64,000 nucleotides of DNA from Drosophila persimilis (Eukaryota > Arthropoda > Insecta > Diptera > Drosophilidae). A model generated the notes under the pieces. That model saw only the letters and a list, made by a program, of their open reading frames with translations, was not told the origin of the DNA and did no database searches. Below are positions 30,047 through 40,068 of this stretch, piece after piece; positions within the stretch are counted from its first letter, which is position 1, and each line of letters opens with the position of its first letter. A program made the translations under genes and the position numbers. The stretch spans positions 62,001-126,000 of the forward strand of contig NW_020825352.1 of assembly GCF_003286085.1 (NCBI RefSeq), written 5' to 3'.

Positions 30047-33000
30047 TCAAAAGTAGTCAGAGTAGTAGCTATCGTAGTCGTCTAGGATATCCGCTATCTC
30101 GTCGTCAACTGAATCGTCGTCCGTCCACTGGTCGTCGCTGAGTGCTTCGCAGTCCATATCAGAGTCCTCCGATACGGCTGCGGCGTCAGGTTGTGAATTG
30201 GCGGCGGGCCTTGTAGGTGTTGGTGCTGCTTCTGGTGCTGCTGCTGGAGTCTGTGTTGGAGGATTGGCCGCTGCTGAGCCACTGCCCTTTGCCTCCGTCA
30301 GGCTTGCAATTAATGTGGTAAGTTCTTGAAGTCGTTTCTCCAAGTTTTCTATTTTAACTGCATACTCTTTTAGGAGTCCCACACACTTGCCATCGCATTG
30401 GATGGCTGGCTGCTGCTGATGCTGGGGATTTCTCGGCGTCTGGAAACGTTTTGGAGTTGGCTGCACCCGTTGATCGCGCTGGCATTGGCGCCCCTTGGCC
30501 TGTGGCTGGGAATGATGGCCGCGATGCTGGTGCTGCTGCTGGTGCTGCCGACCCAAATTGTGTCCGCGCTGCTGCTGTTTTTGTTTATGTTGCTGCTGCT
30601 GCTCTTCCCTTAGATTTTGCTGGAACTTGGCCAAATGTTTTTCGGCCGGATTGGCTTGCGCTCCTCGGCTATACAAGGGCCTGCGGGTGTTGGGCGTTGC
30701 TGCTGCTGCTGCAGCTGGTGTTGGTGCTGCTTTGGCCCCTTGTCTGCCGCTTGAATGCTGCTGTTGCTGTTGGTGTTGTGGCCGCTTCTTTTGTGATGAC
30801 TGCTGCTGCTTGGGGGCGGGTATATGTGGCTGTTGTTGCTGGGAAGGACGACGACTGCTCGTCGGCTGTTGCCGTTCTGCCGCTCGTGGCTGCTGCTGCT
30901 GCTCAGCATTCCCGGACCGCAACACCCTGCTGTAGGAAGGCCTGCCATTACCTCTGGTGCCTGTGTTTGCTGTCTGCTGTTGTTGCTGGGATTGGGATTG
31001 GCGACTCGGCTGTTGAGTTTGTGGGCGTTGTTGGTCAGTTGGCTGCTGTGGCTGCTGGCGTTGCTGTTGGTACTGCTGCCTTTGCTGCTCAGCGATGAGC
31101 CGGTTTGCCCTTAGATGGCTGCGGGCCTTTTTGTAGGCGGGACAACCCTTGTAGCAGCTCACGTGCTTGCCGCTACAATTGGCGCATTTGGGATCCTCCT
31201 GCCTGGGTTTCCTGCATGCTGTTGTGGGGTGATCTCCTGCGCATTTCATGCACTTGTATGGCCGTCTGCAGTAGTTTTTTGTGTGCCCAAACTCCTGGCA
31301 CCGATGGCATTGAGCTGGATCGCGTGGCTTGGCTTGTCTTACTATGGAGACGCATTGATTGGCCAGGTTTTTAATGTCCAGAATTGCCTCATGGCCGCCA
31401 TCCGCCTTGGGCTGAATTTCAACCTCAAAAATATTTAGAGGCCTCCCATTAAAACGATGTTTGAGTCCTCGGATAAACCGGGTAGTGTATCCGAGCCGTT
31501 CCAGCTCCTCCGTTATCCAGCTGCTGGGAGTAGTGTGATGTAAATGACGCACTATTACACGATAGCCCCTTTCGCTGCGCGGCTGGTGTGTGTGCAATTG
31601 GGTGCTGTCTTCAGCTAGGGCGTTCTGAATGGCGTTGTAGGTTGTCATGTCGTCGCAGTGGACTCTGAGTCCACTGTTGGCCATCGATTTCGTCGTGAAT
31701 TTCCCCACGTTCGGATTTGTTGTCAATTTGTTAATCAGGGGTACAATTGCAGGCACCAGGGGCAGGAAGATTGTTGGGACCTTGGTGCTGCGTAATGACG
31801 GTTGGACGGGCGTTATATTTATACTAATGTCTGGCTGATGTTGCGGCTGATGGTTGTCCGTCTCCATCTGTTGGCTTTCAGCCTCTATCCTTTGGGGCTC
31901 CCTATGTTGGACCTCCGGAACCGGAACCACACTATTTGACGGTGTGCGTATTTGCCCAGCATCTGACTCCATCTGCCGGGTCTCATGATGCAGCCTTTTC
32001 GCGAATTGGCTCTTGAACATGGGCGTGTCCAGAGTGAGGCAGGTGAAGTCATCGTCATCTGTATCCGTTTCGATCGCCGCGCATCTTCTTTTGAGCGGCG
32101 AGCGAAACGAATTTGTAGTCAATTTATCCTTTGCTATAGGGGTAAGGGGCAGGGGCGAGGGCATTTCATTGGCCAGTAGCGGGGGAACGCTAATTAGCCA
32201 TTCCTTTACCAGTTGTGTTCTGGTACTAGGCCTTGTCTGAGTATTATGCTCGTCCGCCTGAGTCAGAGTGGGCAGCAAGCATTTTCTGCTTCTGCTAGTA
32301 TTATTGCGTTCAGCTGTCGTCAAACTTTGTTGCTGTTGCTGGTCATTGTTTTTCTTTATGCCGTTTACAGTTTCGGCATAAGTCAATGTGTTTGTTTGTG
32401 TTTTGTTATTGGCGTAGGTCAGGCTAGCTTCGTTCTTGTATGTGTTTGTGTTTTGGTTCGGCGGGAGAGAGCAAGCATCTCTCTTTTTGTCATAAGTGTG
32501 TGAGTGCATGTTTAGCGGCAAACGCTTTGGGGCTTGATGTGACGAGCCTCCGTTTTGATTGTGCGCCGAGGGTTCGGCTGCCGAGAGAGCGCAAGCGTCG
32601 CTCTCTCTGATGCTTGTGTGAGTTGTTTGCTTGTTTTTGTTTTCGCTAATGTTTTGGCGCGAAAACATATGGGCATAACATTTGTTCTTGTTTTGTTTAT
32701 GTGCACTTAAATGCTCTTTTGTTAGTGCGAAAGCGCCGCTATTTTTGGAACCCGTTGCACTTTCGCTTGGGGCTATTTTTGTCTGCGTGTTTGTACGTGT
32801 ATTTGATGGCGGTTTTTCTTGTATGTTGGCGTCTGTTTTTGGTGGGATTGGCGGGTATTTTCTAACATATATACCCCTGTCCACGAAACGACGCTCGAAC
32901 TCCAGCACCGTAGCTCCCAAGGAGCTCAGGGTACTCTCTGGCGAGTCCGTCTCCAACTCAGCCAGATCCGCATCCCCCTCTGAGTCGAACATTGGTTCGA

Positions 33001-33166
33001 AGAGGGAAGCATTTGCGGAGGGGTTCCCTCCCAGGGGCCTGGTCATTATATCGGTAGCACTATTTTGAGTAACGCACTCACCACCCGCTTCGGCTCTTGC
33101 CGAGTTGTCCATATCATCCATAACATCCATTTTGTTGGTCGTCAGATTTGGAGCAAGTGCGTCCAT
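30047..33166 (-). CDS. gag: Gag (ORF1), 1039 aa, intact
   Basis: Same domains as E1 Gag. It has Lys for Asn in the AEKHLAKF motif and Leu for Pro in KRLPLNMH. It lacks the GDD triplet near the acidic tail (SDDQWTDD), like E5, while its coiled-coil start follows E4/E9. The N-terminal allele is the NSATDIMTRP type. Confidence 0.9.
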   Translation of the reverse strand: MDALAPNLTTNKMDVMDDMDNSARAEAGGECVTQNSATDIMTRPLGGNPSANASLFEPMFDSEGDADLAELETDSPESTLSSLGATVLEFERRFVDRGIYVRKYPPIPPKTDANIQEKPPSNTRTNTQTKIAPSESATGSKNSGAFALTKEHLSAHKQNKNKCYAHMFSRQNISENKNKQTTHTSIRESDACALSAAEPSAHNQNGGSSHQAPKRLPLNMHSHTYDKKRDACSLPPNQNTNTYKNEASLTYANNKTQTNTLTYAETVNGIKKNNDQQQQQSLTTAERNNTSRSRKCLLPTLTQADEHNTQTRPSTRTQLVKEWLISVPPLLANEMPSPLPLTPIAKDKLTTNSFRSPLKRRCAAIETDTDDDDFTCLTLDTPMFKSQFAKRLHHETRQMESDAGQIRTPSNSVVPVPEVQHREPQRIEAESQQMETDNHQPQHQPDISINITPVQPSLRSTKVPTIFLPLVPAIVPLINKLTTNPNVGKFTTKSMANSGLRVHCDDMTTYNAIQNALAEDSTQLHTHQPRSERGYRVIVRHLHHTTPSSWITEELERLGYTTRFIRGLKHRFNGRPLNIFEVEIQPKADGGHEAILDIKNLANQCVSIVRQAKPRDPAQCHRCQEFGHTKNYCRRPYKCMKCAGDHPTTACRKPRQEDPKCANCSGKHVSCYKGCPAYKKARSHLRANRLIAEQQRQQYQQQRQQPQQPTDQQRPQTQQPSRQSQSQQQQQTANTGTRGNGRPSYSRVLRSGNAEQQQQPRAAERQQPTSSRRPSQQQQPHIPAPKQQQSSQKKRPQHQQQQQHSSGRQGAKAAPTPAAAAAATPNTRRPLYSRGAQANPAEKHLAKFQQNLREEQQQQHKQKQQQRGHNLGRQHQQQHQHRGHHSQPQAKGRQCQRDQRVQPTPKRFQTPRNPQHQQQPAIQCDGKCVGLLKEYAVKIENLEKRLQELTTLIASLTEAKGSGSAAANPPTQTPAAAPEAAPTPTRPAANSQPDAAAVSEDSDMDCEALSDDQWTDDDSVDDEIADILDDYDSYYSDYF

Positions 33167-33391
33167 TTGGTGGCCTGGTCCAGGTACTCAGTAGCTTGCT
33201 TTTCCTTCCTCTTTCCTCAGTTGGGTTTATTGGCTTCACTATTACGGCACGGTTACAGATGATTATATTGCATTATTTGCAATTATTTGGCACATATTGT
33301 TTGTTTAGTTTCCATTTAATTTAGTCCCGGTTGAAACATGTATTTTAATACATTTAAAGTTCCACATAAAACAACAAAAAACACAAGTCAC

Positions 33392-34868
33392 TTTTTTTTT
33401 TTTTCGATGTAATTAGATGCGCGTGCACGCCTACGATGCGCACACTCGCCCGCCAGCTTTGCTACTGGCGGAGTTTATTTCCAGCTTTTCTTATTACCAT
33501 AACTTCGGCAATTTACATTTAAGCTTAACTTACAACAATGATGTGATTTTTAAAATTGGCGGGCAATTGACATTAACATTACATTAACATTAACATCTAC
33601 AGACATGTTTACATTCTATCAGTATTACAGTCTGGTAGCCCTATTTTGACATTCGCAATAATTGACGTACATTTATACAAACAAAGAGATAAGTATTGAA
33701 CAGATTGCAACATTAATGATATTTATAGACTAATTTAATTCTATTTATTTTCTATTTCAGGTACTGGAGGATCATCGTCGTCGTCTGGAGCAGAGTGGAT
33801 GGCACAGGGCGCATCCGCCTCAGCGCTGGATGTGCACGTGTGTGTGATGCAGCAGATCACGCATCTGCAGCATCAGAATTGGCAGAGGCAGAATCCAGGA
33901 GTTGGCGTGGATGGTGATGGTGTTTGACGAGCGACTCTGGTCCGGCCGCCCACGTTGCTTCTGCCTGGAGAAATGGGGATTGACACTGGTCCGGCCAATC
34001 GGGGTGCGATGACCAGTGGAAATGGCCGCAGTGGAGATGGCCGCATATGAGTGCGGATTGGCTGCATCCGAGTGGCTCTGGACCGGCCACCCAGGATGCA
34101 CTGTCGATGTAGATGGAGATGGAGATGGCGCGCTGGCCATTGGTGTCTGTATTGGCTGGCCTCGTCGTTGGATTGCTGCTGCTGTTTTGTGATGATGGCG
34201 TGACGTCACGGCCATCGGTTGACGGCAGCGTTGTTGGAGGGGCGTCCAAATTGGGCCCAACTTGCAACAAAATGTTGCGGTTGGTGGCGAGGCAGGTACT
34301 GGAGAGGCTGATCTGTGAGTGTATTGAAGGTAAGTGTGATTAGTAGAAGTAATGGCTATTTTGTGTTGATGCGTGAATTGATGTTTTTTTTCTTCTTTTA
34401 GCGGCAGTCTGGATGTTGATGGCGACGACGATAGGGGCCTCAAATTTCGCCCATTTGGCAGGAATTGGATGGCGAATTTGGTGTGGCAACTGCTGGAGAG
34501 GCAGATCTATCGGAGGCGTGGCAGGTACGTATGTTTTGTGTATGTTTGGACCTTTTGTGTTGATGTGTATATTGACGTCATTTTGGTTTATTTACAGTGG
34601 CTGCTCTGGACCTGTGCGGTGGATTGTCCGGAGCGTCGTCAATATATTCCAAAATGTCGTCCAATTGGCATCAAATGTGTGGTGTTGATGAAGGGGCAGC
34701 TGCTGGAGGGGCAGATCTGTCGGAGGCGTGGCAGGTACGTGTGATTATTTTGAGTTTTGTCCATATTTTGTTGGTATGCGAATTGACGTCATTTTGTTTT
34801 ATTTCAGTGGCTGCTCTGGACCTGTGCGGTGGATTGTCAGGCTGCCTCAGGACCGACTTTTGGGCTCA
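33392..34868 (-). other. E7 3' UTR, three antisense introns
   Basis: Plus-strand intron-like segments at 34330-34401, 34525-34597 and 34735-34807. As in E1, the exons 34113-34329, 34402-34524, 34598-34734 and 34808-34972 join into an open 213-codon antisense frame ending at TGA 34970-34972. Hairpin at 33450. Confidence 0.77.
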
Positions 34869-37800
34869 TCAAAAGTAGTCAGAGTAGTAGCTATCGTAGT
34901 CGTCTAGGATATCCGCTATCTCGTCGTCAACTGAATCGTCGTCCGTCCACTGGTCGTCGCCATCGTCGCTGAGTGCTTCGCAGTCCATATCAGAGTCCTC
35001 CGATACGGCTGCGGCGTCAGGTTGTGAATTGGCGGCGGGCCTTGTAGGTGTTGGTGTTGGTGCTGGTGCTGCTGCTGGTGTCTGTGTTGGAGGATTGGCC
35101 GCTGCTGAGCCACTGCCCTTTGCCTCCGTCAGGCTTGCAATTAGTATGGTAAGCTCTTGCAGTCTTTTCTCCAAGTTTTCTATTTTGACGGCGTACTCTT
35201 TCAGGATTTCCACACACTTGCCATCGCATTGGATGGCCGGCTGCTGCTGATGCTGGGGATTTCTCGGCGTCTGGAAACGATTTGGAGTTGGCTGCACCCG
35301 TTGATCGCGCTGGCATTGGCGCCCCTTGGCCTGTGGCTGGGAATGATGGCCGCGATGCTGGTGCTGCTGCTGGTGCTGCCGACCCAAATTGTGACCGCGC
35401 TGCTGCTGTTTTTGTTTATGTTTCTGCTGCTGCTCTTCCCTTAGGTTTTGCTGGAACTTGGCCAAATGATTTTCGGCCGGATTGGCTTGCGCACCTCGGC
35501 TATACAAGGGCCTGCGGGTGTTGGGCGTTGCTGCTGCTGCTGCAGCTGGTGTTGGTGCTGCTTTGGCCCCCTGTCTGCCGCTTGAGTGCTGCTGTTGTTG
35601 TTGGTGTTGTGGCCGCTTCTTTTGAGATGACTGCTGTTGTTTGGGGGCGGGGATATGAGGCTGCTGTTGCTGGGAATGACGAAGACTGTTCTTCGGCTGT
35701 TGCCGTTCTGCCGCTCGTGGCTGCTGCTGCTGCTCAGCATTCCCGGACCGCAACAGCCTGCTGTAGGAAGGCCTGCCATTGCCTCTGGTGCCTGTGTTTG
35801 CTGTCTGCTGTTGTTGCTGGGATTGGGATTGGCGACTCGGCTGCTGAGTTTGTGGGCGTTGTTGGTCAGTTGGCTGCTGTGGCTGCTGGCGTTGCTGTTG
35901 GTACTGCTGCCTTTGCTGCTCAGCGATGAGCCTGTTTGCCCTTAAATGGCTGCGGGCCTTTTTGTAGGCGGGACAACCCTTGTAGCAGCTCACGTGCTTG
36001 CCGCTACAATTGGCGCATTTGGGATCCTCCTGCCTGGGTTTCCTGCATGCTGTTGTGGGGTGATCTCCTGCGCATTTCATGCACTTGTATGGCCGCCTGC
36101 AATAGTTCTTAGTATGCCCAAACTCCTGGCACCGATGGCACTGCGCTGGATCGCGTGGCTTGGCTTGTCTTACTATGGAGACGCATTGATTGGCCAGGTT
36201 TTTAATGTCCAGAATTGCCTCATGGCCGCCATCCGCCTTGGGCTGAATTTCAACCTCAAAAATATTTAGAGGCCTTCCATTAAAACGGTGTTTTAAACCT
36301 CGGATAAACCTCGCAGTAAATCCGAGTCGTTCAAGCTCCTCAGAGATCCAGCTGCTGGGCGTGGTGTGGTGTAAGTGTCGCACTATTACACGATAGCCCC
36401 TTTCGCTGCGCGGCTGGTGTGTGTGTAGTTGGGTGCTATCTTCAGCTAGGGCGTTCTGAATGGCGTTGTATGTTATAATGTCGTCGCAGTGGACTCTAAG
36501 TCCACTGTTGGCCATCGATTTCGTCGTGAATTTCCCCACGTTCGGATTTGTTGTCAATTTGTTAATCAGGGGTACAATTGCAGGCACCAGGGGCAGGAAG
36601 ATTGTTGGGACCTTGGTGCTGCGTAATGACGGTTGGACTGGCGTTAAATTTATACTAATGGCTGGCTGATGTTGCGGCTGATGGTTGTCCGTCTCCATCT
36701 GTTGGCTTTCAGCCTCTATCCTTTGGGGCTCCCTATGTTGGACCTCCGGAACCGGAACCTCACTATTTGACAGTGTGCTTATTTGCCCACCATCTGACTC
36801 CATCTGCCGGGTCTCATGATGCAGCCTTTTCGCGAATTGGCTCTTGAACATGGGCGTGTCCAGAGTGAGGCAGGTGAAGTCATCGTCATCTGTATCCGTT
36901 TCGATCGCCGCGCATCTTCTTTTGAGCGGCGAGCGAAACGAATTTGTAGTCAATTTATCCTTTGCTATAGGGGTAAGGGGCAGGGGCGAGGGCATTTCAT
37001 TGGCCAGTAGCGGGGGAACGCTAATTAGCCATTCCTTTACCAGTTGTGTTCTGGTACTAGGCCTTGTCTGAGTATTATGCTCGTCCGCCTGAGTCAGAGT
37101 AGGCAGCAAGCATTTTCTGCTTCTGCTAGTATTATTGCGTTCAGCTGTCGTCAAACTTTGTTGCTGTTGCTGGTCATTGTTTTTCTGTGTGCCGTTTATG
37201 GTTTCGGCATAAGTCAATGTGTTTGTCTTTGTTTTGTTATTGGCGTAGGTCAGGCTAGCTTCGTTTTTGTATGTGTTTGTGTTTTGGTTCGGCGGGAGAG
37301 AGCAAGCATCTCTCTTTTTGTCATAAGTGTGTGAGTGCATGTTTGGCGGCAAACGCTTTGGGGCTTGATGTGACGAGCCTCCGTTTTGATTGTGCGCCGA
37401 GGGTTCGGGCGCTGAGAGAGCGCAAGCGTCGCTCTCTCTGATGCTTGTGTGAGTTGTTTGATTGTTTTTGTTTTCGCTAATGTTTTGGCGCGAAAACATA
37501 TGGGCATAACATTTGTTCTTGTTATGTTTATGTGCACTTAAATGCTCTTTTGTTAGTGCGAAAGCGCCGCTATTTTTGGAACCCGTTGCACTTTCGCTGG
37601 GGGCTATTTTTGTCTGCGTGTTTGTACGTGTATTTGATGGCGGTTTTTCTTGTATGTTGGCGTCTGTTTTTGGTGGGATTGGCGGGTATTTTCTAACATA
37701 TAAACCCCTGTCCACGAAACGACGCTCGAACTCCAGCACCGTAGCTCCCAAGGAGCTCAGGGTACTCTCTGGCGAGTCCGTCTCCAACTCAGCCAGATCC

Positions 37801-37997
37801 GCATCCCCCTCTGAGTCGAACATTGGTTCGAAGAGGGAAGCATTTGCGGAGGGGTTCCCTCCCAGGGGCCTGGTCGATATGACGGCAGAACTTATTTGAG
37901 TAACGCACTCACCACCCGCTTCGGCTCTTGCCGAGTTGTCCATAGCATCCATAACATCCATTTTGTTGGTCGTCAGATTTGGAGCAAGTGCGTCCAT
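34869..37997 (-). CDS. gag: Gag (ORF1), 1042 aa, intact
   Basis: Same domains and length as E1 Gag. Own variants include a changed segment before the PRE_C2HC region (DGGQISTLSNSEVPVPEV), SAPEPSAH in the N-terminal half and SRLLRSG in the Gln-rich part. N-terminal allele ISSAVISTRP, as in E1, E10 and E12. Confidence 0.9.
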   Translation of the reverse strand: MDALAPNLTTNKMDVMDAMDNSARAEAGGECVTQISSAVISTRPLGGNPSANASLFEPMFDSEGDADLAELETDSPESTLSSLGATVLEFERRFVDRGLYVRKYPPIPPKTDANIQEKPPSNTRTNTQTKIAPSESATGSKNSGAFALTKEHLSAHKHNKNKCYAHMFSRQNISENKNNQTTHTSIRESDACALSAPEPSAHNQNGGSSHQAPKRLPPNMHSHTYDKKRDACSLPPNQNTNTYKNEASLTYANNKTKTNTLTYAETINGTQKNNDQQQQQSLTTAERNNTSRSRKCLLPTLTQADEHNTQTRPSTRTQLVKEWLISVPPLLANEMPSPLPLTPIAKDKLTTNSFRSPLKRRCAAIETDTDDDDFTCLTLDTPMFKSQFAKRLHHETRQMESDGGQISTLSNSEVPVPEVQHREPQRIEAESQQMETDNHQPQHQPAISINLTPVQPSLRSTKVPTIFLPLVPAIVPLINKLTTNPNVGKFTTKSMANSGLRVHCDDIITYNAIQNALAEDSTQLHTHQPRSERGYRVIVRHLHHTTPSSWISEELERLGFTARFIRGLKHRFNGRPLNIFEVEIQPKADGGHEAILDIKNLANQCVSIVRQAKPRDPAQCHRCQEFGHTKNYCRRPYKCMKCAGDHPTTACRKPRQEDPKCANCSGKHVSCYKGCPAYKKARSHLRANRLIAEQQRQQYQQQRQQPQQPTDQQRPQTQQPSRQSQSQQQQQTANTGTRGNGRPSYSRLLRSGNAEQQQQPRAAERQQPKNSLRHSQQQQPHIPAPKQQQSSQKKRPQHQQQQQHSSGRQGAKAAPTPAAAAAATPNTRRPLYSRGAQANPAENHLAKFQQNLREEQQQKHKQKQQQRGHNLGRQHQQQHQHRGHHSQPQAKGRQCQRDQRVQPTPNRFQTPRNPQHQQQPAIQCDGKCVEILKEYAVKIENLEKRLQELTILIASLTEAKGSGSAAANPPTQTPAAAPAPTPTPTRPAANSQPDAAAVSEDSDMDCEALSDDGDDQWTDDDSVDDEIADILDDYDSYYSDYF

Positions 37998-38224
37998 TTG
38001 GTGGCCTGGTCCAGGTACTCAGTAGCTTGCTTTTCCTTCCTCTTTCCTCCAGTTGGGTTTATTGGCTTCACTGAATTAAGGCACGATCACAGATGATTAT
38101 ATTGCATTATTTGCAATTATTTGGCACATATTGTTTATTTAGTTTCATTTAATTTAGTCCCGGTTTAAACATGTATTTTAATACATTTAAAGTTCCACAT
38201 AAAACAACAAAAAACACAAGTCAC

Positions 38225-40068
38225 TTTTTTTTTTTTTCGATGTAATTAGATGCGCGTGCACGCCTACGATGCGCACACTCGCCCGCCAGCTTTGCTACTG
38301 GCGGAGTTTATTTCCAGCTTTTCTTATTACCATAACTTCGGCAATTTACATTTAAGCTTAACTAACAACAATAATGTTCTTTTGAATTTTTGCGGGCAAT
38401 TGACATTAACATTACATTAACATTAACATCTACAGACATGTTTACATTCTATTAGTATTACAGTCTGGCAGCCCTATTTTGACATTCGCAATAATTGACG
38501 TACATTTATACAAACAGGTGGTCACAAACAGATAAGTATTGAACAAATTGCAACATTAATGACATTTATAGACTAATTTAATTCTATTTATTTTCTATTT
38601 CAGGTACTGGAGGATCATCATCGTCGTCTGGAGCAGTGTGGATGGCACAGGGCGCATCCGCCTCAGCGCTGGATGTGCACGTGTATGTGATGCTGCAGAT
38701 CACGCATCTGCGGCATCGGAATTGACAGAGGCAGGATCCAGGAGTTGGCGTGAATGGAGATGGAGTTTGATGAGCGACTCTGGTCCGGCCGCCCACGTTG
38801 CTCTACCTGGAGATCTGGGGATTGGCACTGTCGGCCAATCGGTGTACGTTGGCCAGTGGAAATGGCCGCAGTGGAGATGGCCGCATATGAGTGCGGATTG
38901 GCTGCATCCGAGTGGCTGCTGGTCCGGCCACCCAGGATGCACTGTCAATGTAGATCGAGATGGAGATGGCGTGCTGGCCATTGTCGTCTGTATTGGCTGG
39001 CCTCGTCGTTGAATTGCTGCTGCTGTTTTGTGAGATGGCGTGACGTCACGGCCATCGGTTGACGGCAGCGTTGTCGGAGGGGCGTCCAAATTGGGCCCAA
39101 CTTGCAACAAAATGTTGCGGTTGGTGGCGAGGCAGGTACTGGAGAGGCTGATCTGTGAGTGTATTGACAAGTAAGTGTGATTAGTGGAAGTATTGGCTAT
39201 TTTGTGTTGATGCGTGAATTGATGTTTTTTTCTTCTTTTAGCGGCAGCCTGGATGTTGTTGGCGACGACGATAGGGTCTTCAAATTTCGCCCATTTGGCA
39301 GGAATTGGATGGCGAAATTGGTGTGGCAGCTGCTGGAGAGGCAGATCTATCGGAGGCGTGGCAGGTACGTATGTTTTGTGTATGTTTGGACCATTTTGTG
39401 TTGATGCGTGTATTGATGTTTTTTCTCCTTTTAGCGGCGGCCTGTGACTGGATGTTGTTGGCGACGGCGAAAGGGCCTTCGAATTTCGCCCATTTGGCAG
39501 AAAGTGGATTTGGTGTGGCAACTGCTGGAGAGGCAGCTCTATCGGAGGCGTGGCAGGTACGTATGTTTTGTGTGTGTTTGGACCATTTTGTGTTGATGTG
39601 TGTATTGACGTCATTTTGGTTTGTTTACAGTGGCTGCTCTGGACCTGTGCGGTGGATTGTCAGGAGCGTCGTCAGTAAATCCCAAAATGTCGTCCAATTG
39701 GCATCAGATGTGTGGTGTTGATGACGGGGCAGCTGCTGGAGGGGCAGATCTGTCGGAGGCGTGGCAGGTACGTGTGATTATTTTGGGTTTTGTCCATATT
39801 GTGTTGATGTGTGTATTGACGTCATTTTGTATTATTTCAGTGGCTGCTCTGGACCTGTGCGGTGAATTGTCAGGAGCGTCGTCAATATATTCCAAGAATG
39901 TCGTCAAATTAGCAGCAAAAGTTTGGTCTATTTGTCGTGGCATCTGCTGGTGGGGCAGCTATGTCGATGGCGTGTCAGGTGAGTACGTATTGAACATTTT
40001 TCATGATTATGTGAGTTGATGTTTCCATCTGTTTTTAGTGGCTGCCTCAGGACCGACTTTTGGGCTCA
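38225..40068 (-). other. E8 3' UTR, five antisense introns
   Basis: Plus-strand intron-like segments: 39171-39241, 39365-39434, 39557-39630, 39768-39840 and 39979-40038. The last exon (39841-39978, 138 nt) contains a short extra stretch (gtcaaattagcagcaaaag..) unique to this subfamily. Hairpin at 38283. A 2-nt deletion near 38830 separates it from E11. Confidence 0.75.

Larger units (their letters stand above)
28525..33391 (-). mobile_element. E6: full-length HeT-A-like element
   Basis: 5' UTR 33167-33391, gag 30047-33166 (open), 3' UTR 28525-30046, tail of 13 A. The proximal 3' UTR matches E1 and E7, but the part around 29630-29900 resembles the E5/E8 type, and the end of gag carries the E5 9-nt deletion. 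It is a mosaic. Confidence 0.9.
33392..38224 (-). mobile_element. E7: full-length HeT-A-like element
   Basis: 5' UTR 37998-38224, gag 34869-37997 (open), 3' UTR 33392-34868, tail of 13 A. From the 3' end through the second half of gag it is almost the same as E1. Upstream it differs, so a conversion or recombination boundary lies within gag, around 36420. Confidence 0.9.
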
